The notes: generated by a model from the sequence alone, not told the origin. A stretch of 64,000 nucleotides of DNA from Jiella mangrovi (GCF_017815135.1 NZ_JAGJCF010000006.1:62001-126000), one strand, 5' to 3'; numbered from the stretch's first letter, positions 1-9,363 are shown. A program made the numbers and translations.

Positions 1-34
1 CCAATTGCTGGTTCGGCAACTGAGGATAGGGAAG

Positions 35-961
35 ATGAGCCTTCTGACCAACGACGCCAGAGGCGTCTACGTGATCTCGGTCACGCCGTTTCACGACAAC
101 GGCGCGGTCGATTTCGACAGTCTCGACCGCGTTACCGACTTCTATCTCGAAAAGGGTGCGACCGGCATCACCGTGCTCGGCATGATGGGCGAAGCGCCGA
201 AGCTGACCCAGGCGGAAGCGCGCGAAATCGTCGAGCGCGTCATCAGGCGCGCTGCGGGCACGCCAGTCGTCGCCGGTGTCTCTGCCCCCGGCCTCGCCGC
301 GATTTCCGAGCTTTCGAAGGTCGTGATGGATCTGGGCGCTGCAGGCGTCATGATCGCCCCGCCCGCAAGCCTGCGGACCGACGAGCAGATCGCGACCTAT
401 TACGGCCAGGCCTGCGCCGCCGCCGGCGATGGTGTGCCTGTCGTGCTGCAGGATTTCCCGCTGTCGACGGGCGTGCAGATCTCCGTTCCGCTGATGGGCC
501 GGATCATCGAGGACAACGACCAGATCGTCATGCTGAAGCATGAGGACTGGCCGGGCCTCGCCAAGATCTCCGCGCTGCGCGATGCCGAGAGCAAGGGTCG
601 CCGCCGGATCTCGATCCTCTGCGGCAATGGCGGCGTGTTCCTGCCGGAAGAGATGGCGCGCGGTGCCAATGGTGCGATGACCGGCTTCGGCTATCCGGAA
701 ATGATGGCGGATGTGGTCGCGCTTGCGGATGCCGGCGACATGGACCGGGCGCAGGATATCTTCGACGCCTATCTGCCGCTGGTGCGCTACGAGCAGCAGC
801 CGGGTCTCGGCCTTGCCGTGCGCAAATATGCGCTCGCAAAGCGCGGCGCGATTGCCTCCGCGGCTCTGCGCAAGCCCGGCGCCGGACTTGCGCCGGCCGC
901 CGTCGTCGAGGTCGAGCGCCTCATCGAAAGACAGACAAGAAGACTGAAGGAACTCGGCTGA
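35..961 (+). CDS. DapA-family (dihydrodipicolinate synthase/N-acetylneuraminate lyase) protein, non-canonical
   Basis: This is a class I aldolase-type TIM barrel of about 308 residues, normal length for the DHDPS/NAL superfamily, which makes or breaks C-C bonds to 2-oxo acids through a Lys Schiff base. The putative Schiff-base lysine is K168 in an MLKHE context. At the strand that normally carries YNxP (the catalytic Tyr of DHDPS) this protein reads QDFP (residues 139-142), so canonical DHDPS activity is unlikely. I chose ATG 35, preceded by an AGGATAGGGA ribosome site, over an upstream TTG at 5. The stop overlaps the next ATG by one base, so it is translationally coupled to the SDR. It heads the visible part of a DapA-like/SDR/PatB-like/GntR operon that may begin upstream of the window. 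Substrate unknown. Confidence 0.85.
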   Translation: MSLLTNDARGVYVISVTPFHDNGAVDFDSLDRVTDFYLEKGATGITVLGMMGEAPKLTQAEAREIVERVIRRAAGTPVVAGVSAPGLAAISELSKVVMDLGAAGVMIAPPASLRTDEQIATYYGQACAAAGDGVPVVLQDFPLSTGVQISVPLMGRIIEDNDQIVMLKHEDWPGLAKISALRDAESKGRRRISILCGNGGVFLPEEMARGANGAMTGFGYPEMMADVVALADAGDMDRAQDIFDAYLPLVRYEQQPGLGLAVRKYALAKRGAIASAALRKPGAGLAPAAVVEVERLIERQTRRLKELG

Positions 962-1731
962 TGGATTTCAAGCTTACCGGAAAACGCGCGCTGGTGATCG
1001 GCGCAAGCCGCGGCCTCGGTGCGGCCTGCGCAGCGCTTCTCGCAGAAGAAGGCGCGAGCGTGATTGCCGCCTCCCGTTCGGGCGCTCTGCCCGACGGGCT
1101 TTCGCCCGCGACCGCCGCGCGGATCACGGCTGTCGCGCTCGATCTCGAAGACAAGCAGTCGGTTGCGGCCATGAAGGAGCGGCTTACCAGCGAGCCGGTC
1201 GATATCCTCGTCAACAATTGCGGCGGCCCGAAAGCTGGACCTGCACGCGGCCAGTCCGCCGCTGTATGGCAGGCGGCCTTCGCCGCCATGGCGACGCCCG
1301 TCTTCGAACTGACCGATGCGGCGCTCGCCGGCATGAGCGACAAGGGCTGGGGCCGCGTCATCACCATCGGTTCGTCGGGCATCGAGGTGCCGATCCCCAA
1401 TCTGGCGCTGTCGAACGGTGTGCGCGGCGCCATGGCCGGCTGGTCGAAGACGCTTGCGAGTGAAGTCGCCGACAAGGGTATCACCGTGAACATGGTGCTG
1501 CCTGGCCGGATCGCGACCGACCGCTTGGCCGAACTCGATGCCGGCAAGGCCGCCAAGACCGGCGAGAGCGTGGAGGCCGTGCGCGAGGCGTCGCGCAAGA
1601 CCATCCCCGCGGGCCGCTACGGCCGGCCGGAGGAATTCGCGGCGATCGTCGCTTTCCTCGCCTCAGAGCAGGCAAGCTTCGTCACCGGTTCGATGATCCG
1701 CGCCGATGGCGGCATGATCCGGAGCCTGTGA
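961..1731 (+). CDS. Atypical SDR-family oxidoreductase lacking YxxxK
   Basis: This is a short-chain dehydrogenase/reductase fold protein of 256 aa. It has an N-terminal cofactor loop GASRGLG (about 14-20), a VNNCGG segment (about 84-89) and the C-terminal GxIRADGG segment typical of FabG-like proteins. The catalytic Tyr and Lys of the YxxxK motif are replaced by Ser and Arg (SNGVR, residues 151-155), while the IGSSG serines are kept. A subfamily of SDRs with this LSN..R signature exists, but I do not know its reaction. The gene overlaps both neighbours (TGATG junctions), so it probably works directly with the DapA-like and PatB-like enzymes. The same Tyr/Lys replacement recurs in the SDR at 52148-52927, which also lies beside a DapA-family gene. 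Confidence 0.85.
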   Translation: MDFKLTGKRALVIGASRGLGAACAALLAEEGASVIAASRSGALPDGLSPATAARITAVALDLEDKQSVAAMKERLTSEPVDILVNNCGGPKAGPARGQSAAVWQAAFAAMATPVFELTDAALAGMSDKGWGRVITIGSSGIEVPIPNLALSNGVRGAMAGWSKTLASEVADKGITVNMVLPGRIATDRLAELDAGKAAKTGESVEAVREASRKTIPAGRYGRPEEFAAIVAFLASEQASFVTGSMIRADGGMIRSL

Positions 1732-2876
1732 TGACCGCGATCGTTTCCGTCGACCGGCGCGGCAGCGATGCCAACAAATGGCGGGCCTTCGGGCCCGACG
1801 TCATCCCGCTGCCGGTCGCCGACATGGATTTCGCGGTCGCGCCGGAAATCATCGCCGCGATCGAAAAGCGCCTTGCCCATCCGGTGCTCGGTTACGGAGC
1901 TGCGACCGACAGCCTGCGCCAAACGCTGGTAGCAGCGCTTGCGGCCGAATATGGCTGGCGCGTCGAGCCTGAATGGCTGGTGTTCCTGCCCGGCGTCGAG
2001 CCGGGTTTCAACATGGCGCTCAATGCCTTCACCGCCCCCGGCGACACGGTGATGCAGGAATATCCGGTCTACAAGCCGCTGAGGACCGCGCCGGAGACCT
2101 GGGGGCTGAAGTCCGCCGCCGTCTGGCAGAATGCGACTGCCGAAGGCGGCTTCGCATCGGACGACAAGGCCCTTGAAGAGGCCGCCGCCCGCTCGAAGCT
2201 GATGCTGCTCTGCAATCCGCAGAACCCGACCGGGCGCGTCTACAGTCGCGACGAACTGGCGTTCCGGGCCGAGCTCTGCATCCGGCACGACATGCTTCTG
2301 GTATCTGACGAGATCCATTGCGGCCTGACCCTCGATGGCCGCGCGCATGTCCCGGTCGCCTCGCTGTCAAAAGCGATCGAGGCGCGGACGATCACGCTGA
2401 TGGCCGCGAGCAAGACCTGGAACATTGCCGGGCTGAAAGCGGCATTTGCCGTGATTGCCGACGAAGAGCTTCGCACCGCCTTCATGGGTGCCAGGAAGGG
2501 CCTCGTCGACAGCGTCAACATCCTCGGCCTTGCCGCGATGGAGGCGGCCTATCGCGATGGTGGCGAATGGCGGGATGCGGTCCGGGCGAGGATTGCTGAA
2601 AACCGCGACATGCTGCAATCCTTGGTCGCGGGCACCCTGCCGAAGGCGAAGGTTCTGCCGGCCGAGGCGAGCTTTCTCGCATGGATCGATCTTTCCGCTT
2701 ATGAACTCGACGCGCCGGCGGCGGACTGGCTGCTGAAGAACGCCCGCATCGGCCTCAGCCGCGGCACGGATTTCGGCCCTGGCCTTGAAAACTGGGTCCG
2801 TCTGAATTTCGCATGTGCACGAGAGACCCTTGTCGAGGCGCTCGCGCGCATGGCAAAGGCGCTGGAACAGGGATAG
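1731..2876 (+). CDS. PatB/MalY-type PLP-dependent aminotransferase or C-S lyase
   Basis: This is a fold-type I PLP enzyme of 381 aa, the usual length for the MalY/PatB group of cystathionine beta-lyase-like proteins. Visible signatures are PVADMDF near residues 28-34, CNPQNPTGR (161-169), SDEIHCGL (192-199) and the PLP lysine K228 in AASKTWNIAGLK. MalY/PatB members cleave C-S bonds of cysteine conjugates, though some are plain aminotransferases, and the sequence alone does not decide. ATG 1731 overlaps the TGA of the SDR; an upstream GTG at 1728 is less likely. The context (DapA-like, SDR and GntR genes) suggests breakdown of a modified amino acid. Confidence 0.85.
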   Translation: MTAIVSVDRRGSDANKWRAFGPDVIPLPVADMDFAVAPEIIAAIEKRLAHPVLGYGAATDSLRQTLVAALAAEYGWRVEPEWLVFLPGVEPGFNMALNAFTAPGDTVMQEYPVYKPLRTAPETWGLKSAAVWQNATAEGGFASDDKALEEAAARSKLMLLCNPQNPTGRVYSRDELAFRAELCIRHDMLLVSDEIHCGLTLDGRAHVPVASLSKAIEARTITLMAASKTWNIAGLKAAFAVIADEELRTAFMGARKGLVDSVNILGLAAMEAAYRDGGEWRDAVRARIAENRDMLQSLVAGTLPKAKVLPAEASFLAWIDLSAYELDAPAADWLLKNARIGLSRGTDFGPGLENWVRLNFACARETLVEALARMAKALEQG

Positions 2877-2882
2877 CCGGGG

Positions 2883-3611
2883 ATGGCAATGGCGCGCGGC
2901 AAGAGCGCAGCGAAGGCGGGCACTCGCAAGAACGGCACGCAACAGGACAAGGTGAAGTCGCTGACGGCGCAGGCCTATGATCTGCTGCGCGCCGAGATCA
3001 TCACCTGCCGGTTGCAACCGGGAGCGGAAGTCGGTGAGCAGGAACTGGCCGAACGGCTGGCGATGAGCAAGACGCCGGTGCGCGAAGCCTTGGCGCGCCT
3101 GACGCTCGAAGGGCTGGTCGAGGCCTTTCCCCGGCGCGGCTATCGGGTGACGACCGTGACCGTGAAGAGCATCAACGACGTCTTCACGGTGCGCAAGGCT
3201 CTCGAAGGCGTTGCCGGCGAGCTTGCGGCAGCCCGCCTCACCGCGGGGGAACTCGAGCGGATCGAGGCGCTTTCCAACGCGCAGTATGTGCCGGACGAGG
3301 AGCCGACGATCGCGGCCTTCATCAAGGCCAACAACGATTTTCATGCCGCCATCGCCGAAGGCGCGCGCGTGCCCAGGCTTGCCACGCTGATCGGCTCCTA
3401 TCTGGAGGAATCGACGCGGCTCTTCCACATGGGGGCGACCATCCGCGACGTGAACCCGGAGACGGCGGCCGACCACGCCCGCATCGTCGCCGGCCTTCGC
3501 GCGCGCGATGGCGATGCGACCCGCGAGGCGATCGTCCAGCATACCGACAACACCCGCAAGGGCCTGCTTCGCGCCCTGATCGCCGACGATGAATCGCCGC
3601 TGGTGCTTTGA
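2883..3611 (+). CDS. GntR-family transcriptional regulator (FCD domain)
   Basis: This is a 242-aa regulator. A basic N-terminal tail is followed by a GntR winged helix-turn-helix (about residues 22-85, with SKTPVREALARL as recognition region) and an all-helical FCD ligand-binding domain (about 95-225). FadR-subfamily members of this length usually repress the adjacent catabolic operon and respond to an acidic metabolite. It lies 6 bases after the PatB-like gene and is probably the last gene of that operon, acting as local feedback regulator. No operator is visible here because the operon promoter lies at or beyond the window edge. Confidence 0.9.
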   Translation: MAMARGKSAAKAGTRKNGTQQDKVKSLTAQAYDLLRAEIITCRLQPGAEVGEQELAERLAMSKTPVREALARLTLEGLVEAFPRRGYRVTTVTVKSINDVFTVRKALEGVAGELAAARLTAGELERIEALSNAQYVPDEEPTIAAFIKANNDFHAAIAEGARVPRLATLIGSYLEESTRLFHMGATIRDVNPETAADHARIVAGLRARDGDATREAIVQHTDNTRKGLLRALIADDESPLVL

Positions 3612-3881
3612 GGCGCCAGGACGTCATCACCGCGAACGGCCGAGATTGCCTCCCTCGTCAAAAAGGTTTGCCTCTTACGGGCGGCGTGGCGCTCGCCAGC
3701 GCCCGAAGCTGCCATTCAGGCCGCGCGCGGCGAATGACGGGAAGAAGCCGTTTCGTCGGTCATGCGTCCCAGCGGGTACCGCGTACTCGACAAATGCGCC
3801 TTGTTGCGCGCGACCGTCGCCGACCAGTGCGGCTTGCGCCACGTCGCAGCCTGCTGTTCGAACATGACGATGCAAGTGGGA

Positions 3882-4748
3882 TCAGGCAGGATGGGCGCGC
3901 AGGTGCGCCTGTGGCGGGGCGCCGAACATGCGCTTGTATTCGCGGCTGAACTGCGAGGGGCTTTGGTAGCCGACCTCGAAAGCGACGGAGGTGACCGGTG
4001 TACCGATGGCAAGACGTCGCTGAGCGTCCAGGAGGCGAATATGGCGCTGATACGCAAGTGGGCTCAGCCCGGTGACAGCCTTGAAGTGTCGATGGAACGA
4101 GGTTTCGCTCATCCCGACGGCGGCGGCAACCTCCGGGATCACGACGGCGCAGGTGGCCCGAACCCGGATGTGGTCGACCGCCCTGCCGATTGCCGCGATA
4201 TTCCCCCGCACATCGGCGATCCGGCGCAGCGTACCGCCAAGCGGACTTCGCAGGAGGCGATAGAGTAGCTCTCGTTCCGTCAGCGGCGCGAGAACCGTGA
4301 CGTCTTCAGGCGTGAGCGTCAGCCGCACGAGCCTTAGCATACATTCGCGGATACCATCATCTGCCGGGACCGCCCGGAATGCAGGCGCCTCGCCGCACGG
4401 TCCGTCGGGCATATCGACCAGGAGCGCGGCGACCATGCCAGGATCGAGCGTCAGCTGCGCGCCGAGATAGGGACGGCCCTGCGTAGCAGTCATCACCTGG
4501 TAGCGGAACGGCAGCCCGACGATCGACACTGCGCAATCGCCGGGGCTCATGTCATAGGTGGCGCCCGCGATCACCGTGCGCTTCACCCCCTGCAGCACGA
4601 GGTAGACGGCTGGTTCGAACATCGCCGGTGCGCTGCCTGTCGGCCGATCAGCGCTCCATAGCTGCAGCCGTGGAACGCCCGTTGCGATCCCAGCGCCATC
4701 CGGTCCGACGCGCCGTGTCAGGGCGCTGATCAGTCTTTCGTCGAGCAT
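3882..4748 (-). CDS. AraC-family transcriptional regulator (AraC_N type)
   Basis: This is a 288-aa regulator. The N-terminal part (about residues 20-180) fits the AraC_N cupin-like sensor found with short-chain or aldo-keto reductase genes. The C-terminal part (about 190-285) holds two helix-turn-helix motifs, the first around ISMSETSFHRHFKA-like spacing (VGMSETSFHRHFK) and the second around GYQSPSQFSREYKRMFG. I chose ATG 4748 rather than an in-frame TTG at 4784. It is divergent from the SDR gene at 4858 with about 109 bp between them, the classic arrangement of an AraC regulator and the reductase it controls. Confidence 0.85.
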   Translation of the reverse strand: MLDERLISALTRRVGPDGAGIATGVPRLQLWSADRPTGSAPAMFEPAVYLVLQGVKRTVIAGATYDMSPGDCAVSIVGLPFRYQVMTATQGRPYLGAQLTLDPGMVAALLVDMPDGPCGEAPAFRAVPADDGIRECMLRLVRLTLTPEDVTVLAPLTERELLYRLLRSPLGGTLRRIADVRGNIAAIGRAVDHIRVRATCAVVIPEVAAAVGMSETSFHRHFKAVTGLSPLAYQRHIRLLDAQRRLAIGTPVTSVAFEVGYQSPSQFSREYKRMFGAPPQAHLRAHPA

Positions 4749-4857
4749 GCTGAGCTCGTTACGCAATTTGGGAGGATCAGGCAAGCTTCTGGTGAGATCG
4801 GGATCGCGGAGGGAGCCGATGAGGCCATATTCGGTGCATCACCATCGGAGACCTATC

Positions 4858-5598
4858 ATGACTGACAAGATAACTGCCCTCGTCACGGGGGCAAACAAGG
4901 GGATCGGCTTTGAGGTCGCGCGCCAGCTCGGGACGCAGGGTCATGAGGTCTGGCTGGGATGCCGCAACGCCGCGCTGGGCGAAGAGGCCGCCATGTCCCT
5001 GCGCGACAAGGGCATCGAGGCGCGAGCGGTGACGCTCGACGTGACCGACAGCGCCAGTATCAAGGCCGCGGCGGCCCGGGTCTTGGACGAATCCGGCAAG
5101 CTCGACGTCCTCGTGAACAACGCCGGCATCAGCATCGGCGCGCCACCTCGCCTGAGCGAAGAGAACATCGCCGACATGCAGGCGATGTTCGACGTGAACA
5201 CCTTTGGTCCGGTGCGGGTCACTCAGGCGTTTCTCCCGCTTTTACGCCAGGCTCAGGGTGCGCGGATCGTGATGCTGAGCAGCGGGCTCGGATCGCTCGC
5301 CGATGCCACGGACATGGCCGGGTTGTACTGGAACGTCGGCTTCGCCGGCTACTGCGCATCGAAGACTGCGCTCAACATGCTGACCGTGAAGCTTGCCAAG
5401 GAGCTTCTCCCCGAAGGGATCAAGGTCAACGCGGCCGATCCGGGCTTCACCGCGACGGACCTCAACGGCCATACCGGCCATCGTCACGTCGGGCAGGCGG
5501 CGAAGGTCGTGGTGGACCTGGCAATGCTGGGCTTCATGGGGCCGACCGCCGGCTTCTTCCACGATGGCCACGCCGGACAATCGCGCAACCGCTGGTGA
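4858..5598 (+). CDS. SDR-family NAD(P)-dependent oxidoreductase (carbonyl-reductase-like)
   Basis: This is a classical SDR of 246 aa with the N-terminal TGANKGIG cofactor loop (residues about 9-16), NNAG, and an intact YCASK catalytic motif, in contrast to the SDRs at 961 and 52148. The wording resembles carbonyl reductase/short-chain alcohol dehydrogenase proteins that act on aldehydes or quinones. ATG 4858 begins MTDKITALVTGANKG and fits the fold; the longer reading from 4747 has no homologous look. It is transcribed divergently from the AraC regulator and is probably its target. The C-terminus (HDGHAGQSRNRW) is a little unusual, and a change near the 3' end is possible. Confidence 0.85.
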   Translation: MTDKITALVTGANKGIGFEVARQLGTQGHEVWLGCRNAALGEEAAMSLRDKGIEARAVTLDVTDSASIKAAAARVLDESGKLDVLVNNAGISIGAPPRLSEENIADMQAMFDVNTFGPVRVTQAFLPLLRQAQGARIVMLSSGLGSLADATDMAGLYWNVGFAGYCASKTALNMLTVKLAKELLPEGIKVNAADPGFTATDLNGHTGHRHVGQAAKVVVDLAMLGFMGPTAGFFHDGHAGQSRNRW

Positions 5599-5919
5599 CG
5601 CGAAACGCCCGATGATCTTCGGACCCGGCGGGCTTTCGACCTGGCTACCCAGTTTTATGAGCTTTTGGTTCGGGGATGATCGTGCCTGTCTCAAATCATC
5701 CAAGATCGGTCGCGCGGCTGATTGGTGCCGACTTGTACGCGTTTTCTGGCCGCGAGGACTGCCAGCGCTTCATGGGCTCAAGGTTCGGCAATTGGCGACC
5801 CGGTCGGGAATTCGGTGTAAGGACTCGCTTCCTTACTCCCTGCGCGCTCAGCCCCGTCGGGTGATGAAAACGTTAAGCCGATTGATATTGAGAGCATAGC
5901 CGAAAGTCAGGTCCGTCGT
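5599..5919. other. Intergenic region between SDR and LysR genes
   Basis: This stretch of 321 bases has no convincing gene. Both strands carry short open frames without family resemblance. It should contain the promoter of the LysR gene that starts at 5920. I see no strong hairpin or repeat. Confidence 0.5.
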
Positions 5920-6837
5920 TTGCCCCCGTTTCGCGCCATCGTCGTCTTCTACCATGTCGCGCTGCTCGACTCGATTGCGCGGGCTGCCGACCGGTTGGGT
6001 GTGACACCCTCGGCGGTCAGTCAGCAGGTCCGGGTCCTCGAAGAGCAGGTCGGAACGAGCCTCGTCACCCGCTCGGGCCGAAATGTGCGGCTGACAGAGG
6101 CGGGCGAGCGATACTTCGAGGAGATTTCGGAGCATGTCGAAAGCATCATTCGCTCGACCGAAACAATGCGTGGCATCCGCAAGCCGACGACCATCGCTAT
6201 CCGGGCAACGCCGACAATTGCGACGAAATGGCTGCTGCCGCGACTGGGTGACTTCCTCGCCAGAGAGCCGGGCACGGAGGTTCATCTCGACGGCAGCAAC
6301 GAACCCGTGGATTTCACCCGCGATGCCGTCGATCTGGAGATCAGGCATGGAACCGGCGGCTGGCCGGGGCTGCATGTCGAACCACTGACGAGCGAACGCT
6401 TCCTGCCCGTCTGTTCGCCCTCGCTCGCCGGGCCGGGTACGCTCTCCTTCGAGGATTTCGTTCGCTTCCGGTTGATCCAGTCGGTCAAGGCTCAGATCCA
6501 GTGGGCAACTGGGTTCGATGCCGTTGGGATCGCCGAGCCGCGGATCGCCGCCCGCCTTTCCTTCGACCGGTCTCATATGGCGATCGAGGCCGCCTCGCTT
6601 GGCCTTGGCATCGCGCTGGAGAGCGAGTTGATGATGGAAAGCGAACTGCGCTCGGGTCGGCTCGTAGTCCCCGTGTCGCGAACACCTGAGTTGCGCATGT
6701 CGACTCAATGGCTCGTCTGTCCGCGTTCCAACCTGCGCAAACGTCGGGTCGTCCGACTCTTGGAATGGCTGCGTGAGAAGGCGATCGAATGGCAGGAAAA
6801 CAGCCCGGCCAATTCGATAGATTTTCTACCGAAATAG
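5920..6837 (+). CDS. LysR-family transcriptional regulator (GcvA-like)
   Basis: This is a 305-aa LysR regulator. The winged HTH spans about residues 1-65 (SIARAADRLGVTPSAVSQQV as recognition helix region, then LVTRSGRNVRLTEAGE). The periplasmic-binding-protein-like effector domain spans about 90-295 and has the GcvA-type RHGTGGWPGL segment. There is no ATG near the expected N-terminus, and TTG 5920 gives an N-terminus (PPFRAI...) matching the family. It lies upstream of and in the same direction as the oxidoreductase/TRAP operon at 7028 and may control it, although LysR genes are more often divergent from their target. Confidence 0.85.
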   Translation: MPPFRAIVVFYHVALLDSIARAADRLGVTPSAVSQQVRVLEEQVGTSLVTRSGRNVRLTEAGERYFEEISEHVESIIRSTETMRGIRKPTTIAIRATPTIATKWLLPRLGDFLAREPGTEVHLDGSNEPVDFTRDAVDLEIRHGTGGWPGLHVEPLTSERFLPVCSPSLAGPGTLSFEDFVRFRLIQSVKAQIQWATGFDAVGIAEPRIAARLSFDRSHMAIEAASLGLGIALESELMMESELRSGRLVVPVSRTPELRMSTQWLVCPRSNLRKRRVVRLLEWLREKAIEWQENSPANSIDFLPK

Positions 6838-7027
6838 ATAGAAGTCATAAATTGACCTAATCCCGTGCGCCGGTCACCCTGAGCGTCAATCGATGGTGGG
6901 AGGCCATCGGTGGACCGATTTTCGGCGATTGCCCGGCGCTATTCCCGGGGCCGCCGTCGCGCTCGCCGTCTCCCCGCCATTGACGTTTGAAACGTGCCGA
7001 TGAAGGCCGGACGGGGAACAAGACGCC

Positions 7028-8389
7028 ATGAATCTTTCCAACATGCTTGCCGAACGCAATGCCAAGGGCAAGCCCATCCGCGTCGGGCTGATCGGTGCCG
7101 GGAAATTCGGTTCCATGGTGCTCGCCCAGGCCCGCAAGATCGCCGGCTATCACATCGTGGCCGTCGCCGACCTCGACAAGCAAAAGGTTGGTGCCTCGCT
7201 CAACCGCACGGGTTGGCAGAAGGACGAATACGCGGCGACTTCGTTCAGCGATGCGATGGATACGGGGCGGACCTTCATCACCGACGATGCGAAAGCGATG
7301 TGCGAGTTCGACGGCATCGAATGCATCATCGAAGCGACCGGGCATCCGCTCTTCGGCGTGCGCCATGCGCTGATGGCAATTGACTCGGGCAAGCACATCG
7401 TCATGGTCAATGTCGAGGCCGACGTGATGTGCGGCCCGATCCTGGCTCAAAAGGCACGGGCCAAGGGTCTTGTCTATTCCATGGCCTATGGCGACCAGCC
7501 GGCCTTCATCTGCGAATTGGTCGACTGGGTCCGTTCCTGCGGCTTCGAGTTGATTTCGGCCGGCAAAGGCATGAACTTCCAGCCGGAATACCGCTATTCC
7601 ACACCCGATACCGTCTGGGGCTATTTTGGGTGGTCGGAGGAGTTCGTCGCGAAGGGCGACTTCAATCCGAAGATGTACAACTCCTTCACCGACGGCACCA
7701 AGGCGGCAATCGAGATGGCTGCCGTCGCAAACGGCACCGGACTCGACTGCCCCGACGACGGCCTGGCCTTCTATCCGGCGGGCCTTCACGACCTCGCTCA
7801 GACCTTCAAGCCGGTCTCGGAGGGGGGGCGCCTGCCGAAGTCCGGCCTCGTCGATATCGCCGCCAGCCAGGAGCCCGACGGCCGCGAGGTCGTCAACAAC
7901 ATCCGCTACGGTATGTTCGTCACCTTCCGGGCGCCCGACGAATACACCCGCGATTGTTTCGGCCAGTATGGCCTTCTGACCGACAAGTCCGGCTGGTACG
8001 GCTCGATGTGGCGGCCGTTCCATCTCATCGGACTTGAAACCTCCGTATCGGTTTTGTCAGCGGTCCTGCGCGGCGAGCCGACCGGAACGCCGAGAGAGTT
8101 CCGCGCCGATGCCGTGGCGACCGCAAAGAGCGATCTCAAGGCCGGCGATTGGCTCGACGGCGAGGGCGGTTTCGCCACCTGGGCGAAAGCGATCCCCGCG
8201 ACGCTGTCGACCCGGATCGACGCTCTGCCCATGGGGCTTGCCCATAAGGTGAAGCTCAAGCGTGACGTGAAGCGCGACCAGATCGTCACCATGGCCGACG
8301 TCGAGTTGACCGACGACCTCGACGTGGCTGAGGTGCGCCGCGAGCAGGTCGCCACCATGGGGCCGAAGACCGGCGGCGCCGCTGCATGA
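7028..8389 (+). CDS. NAD(P)-binding homoserine-dehydrogenase-like oxidoreductase with C-terminal SAF domain
   Basis: This is a 453-aa protein. The N-terminal Rossmann domain has GLIGAGKFG (about residues 21-29), then the catalytic-like domain of homoserine-dehydrogenase-fold proteins (IIEATGHPLFG, VNVEADVMCGP). A C-terminal module of about 80 residues (TADVELTDDLDV-like segment near 420) fits the SAF domain seen in sugar-acid dehydratases and sialic acid synthase. Members of this group sit beside sugar-acid or tetronate catabolic genes. The exact reaction is unknown to me. It is the first gene of a co-directional set with a 3-hydroxyisobutyrate-dehydrogenase-like enzyme and a complete TRAP importer, so an imported hydroxy acid is the likely substrate class. 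Confidence 0.8.
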   Translation: MNLSNMLAERNAKGKPIRVGLIGAGKFGSMVLAQARKIAGYHIVAVADLDKQKVGASLNRTGWQKDEYAATSFSDAMDTGRTFITDDAKAMCEFDGIECIIEATGHPLFGVRHALMAIDSGKHIVMVNVEADVMCGPILAQKARAKGLVYSMAYGDQPAFICELVDWVRSCGFELISAGKGMNFQPEYRYSTPDTVWGYFGWSEEFVAKGDFNPKMYNSFTDGTKAAIEMAAVANGTGLDCPDDGLAFYPAGLHDLAQTFKPVSEGGRLPKSGLVDIAASQEPDGREVVNNIRYGMFVTFRAPDEYTRDCFGQYGLLTDKSGWYGSMWRPFHLIGLETSVSVLSAVLRGEPTGTPREFRADAVATAKSDLKAGDWLDGEGGFATWAKAIPATLSTRIDALPMGLAHKVKLKRDVKRDQIVTMADVELTDDLDVAEVRREQVATMGPKTGGAAA

Positions 8390-8432
8390 GTGACGTCGTC
8401 CTCTTCGACGCCAAGTTCGGGCGGGCGGTCCC

Positions 8433-9311
8433 ATGAGTGGCGGGATGGCCTTCCTCGGCACAGGCCTCATGGGCGGTCCCATGTGCCGCAATCTCGCCAA
8501 GGCAGGATATCGCGTCCGCGCCTGGAACCGGAGTCCGGAAAAGGCCAGGGTCCTTGGCGACGGCGTGACCGTAGCCCACACCGCGGTCGAAGCCACCACG
8601 GGCGCTGAGACCTGCATCGTGATGCTGTCCTCCGGCTCGGTTTGCGAGGATGTTCTCTTCGGGCCGGAGGGCGCAGCCGATGCACTCGCCCCCGGCGCTC
8701 TCCTCATTGTCATGTCCTCGATTGGACACGAAGAAGCAAAGGCAATGGCATCACGCACGGCGGCAATGGGGCTGCGCTGGATCGATGCGCCGGTGTCCGG
8801 CGGCACGAAGGGCGCCACGGCTGCAACACTGTCGATCATGGCCGGCGGCGAACCGCGTGACATCGAGGCGGCCCGCCCGCTCCTCAGTGCCATGGGCAAG
8901 GTCGTTCACATCGGACCGTCGGGCTCCGGAGCGCTCGCCAAGCTGATCAACCAGGTCGTGGTCGCCTCGACAATTGCCACCATCGCGGAAGCCTTGCTCT
9001 TCGCCGAAGCTGGCGGAGCCGATCCCGCCCGGGTCCGCGAGGCCCTTCTCGGCGGCTTTGCCAATTCTCTCATTCTGGAACAGCACGGTCAGCGCATGAT
9101 CGACGGTGATTTCGAGCCCGGCGGCCCGGCTCGCTACCAGCTGAAGGATACCCGCGCCGCCAGGGCCTCGGCCACGAGCCTGAACCTCAAGCTGCCGGTT
9201 CTCGATCTCGTCGACGGACTGTTCGACGATCTCGTCGCCCATGGCGGCGGCGATCTCGACCATTCGGCTTTGCTCGTCGAGCTGAGACGACGCAACGGGC
9301 GGGAGCAGTAA
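8433..9311 (+). CDS. 3-hydroxyisobutyrate dehydrogenase-family (beta-hydroxyacid) dehydrogenase
   Basis: This is a 292-aa beta-hydroxyacid dehydrogenase. It has FLGTGLMGGPM (7-17) as dinucleotide loop, the substrate motif DAPVSGG (118-124) and the catalytic lysine K170 in GALAKLINQ. The family oxidises 3-hydroxyisobutyrate, tartronate semialdehyde/glycerate, threonate and similar acids. The Lys is intact, so an active enzyme is expected. ATG 8433 follows a GGGCGGGCGG purine-rich stretch. It lies 43 bases behind the SAF-domain oxidoreductase and just before the TRAP genes, consistent with catabolism of an imported hydroxy acid such as a tetronate or related sugar acid (inference). Confidence 0.85.
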   Translation: MSGGMAFLGTGLMGGPMCRNLAKAGYRVRAWNRSPEKARVLGDGVTVAHTAVEATTGAETCIVMLSSGSVCEDVLFGPEGAADALAPGALLIVMSSIGHEEAKAMASRTAAMGLRWIDAPVSGGTKGATAATLSIMAGGEPRDIEAARPLLSAMGKVVHIGPSGSGALAKLINQVVVASTIATIAEALLFAEAGGADPARVREALLGGFANSLILEQHGQRMIDGDFEPGGPARYQLKDTRAARASATSLNLKLPVLDLVDGLFDDLVAHGGGDLDHSALLVELRRRNGREQ

Positions 9312-9363
9312 GGAGACCTGCGACCGTTCCGCCATCGACCATCTTCAACAGGGAGGAAACCAA

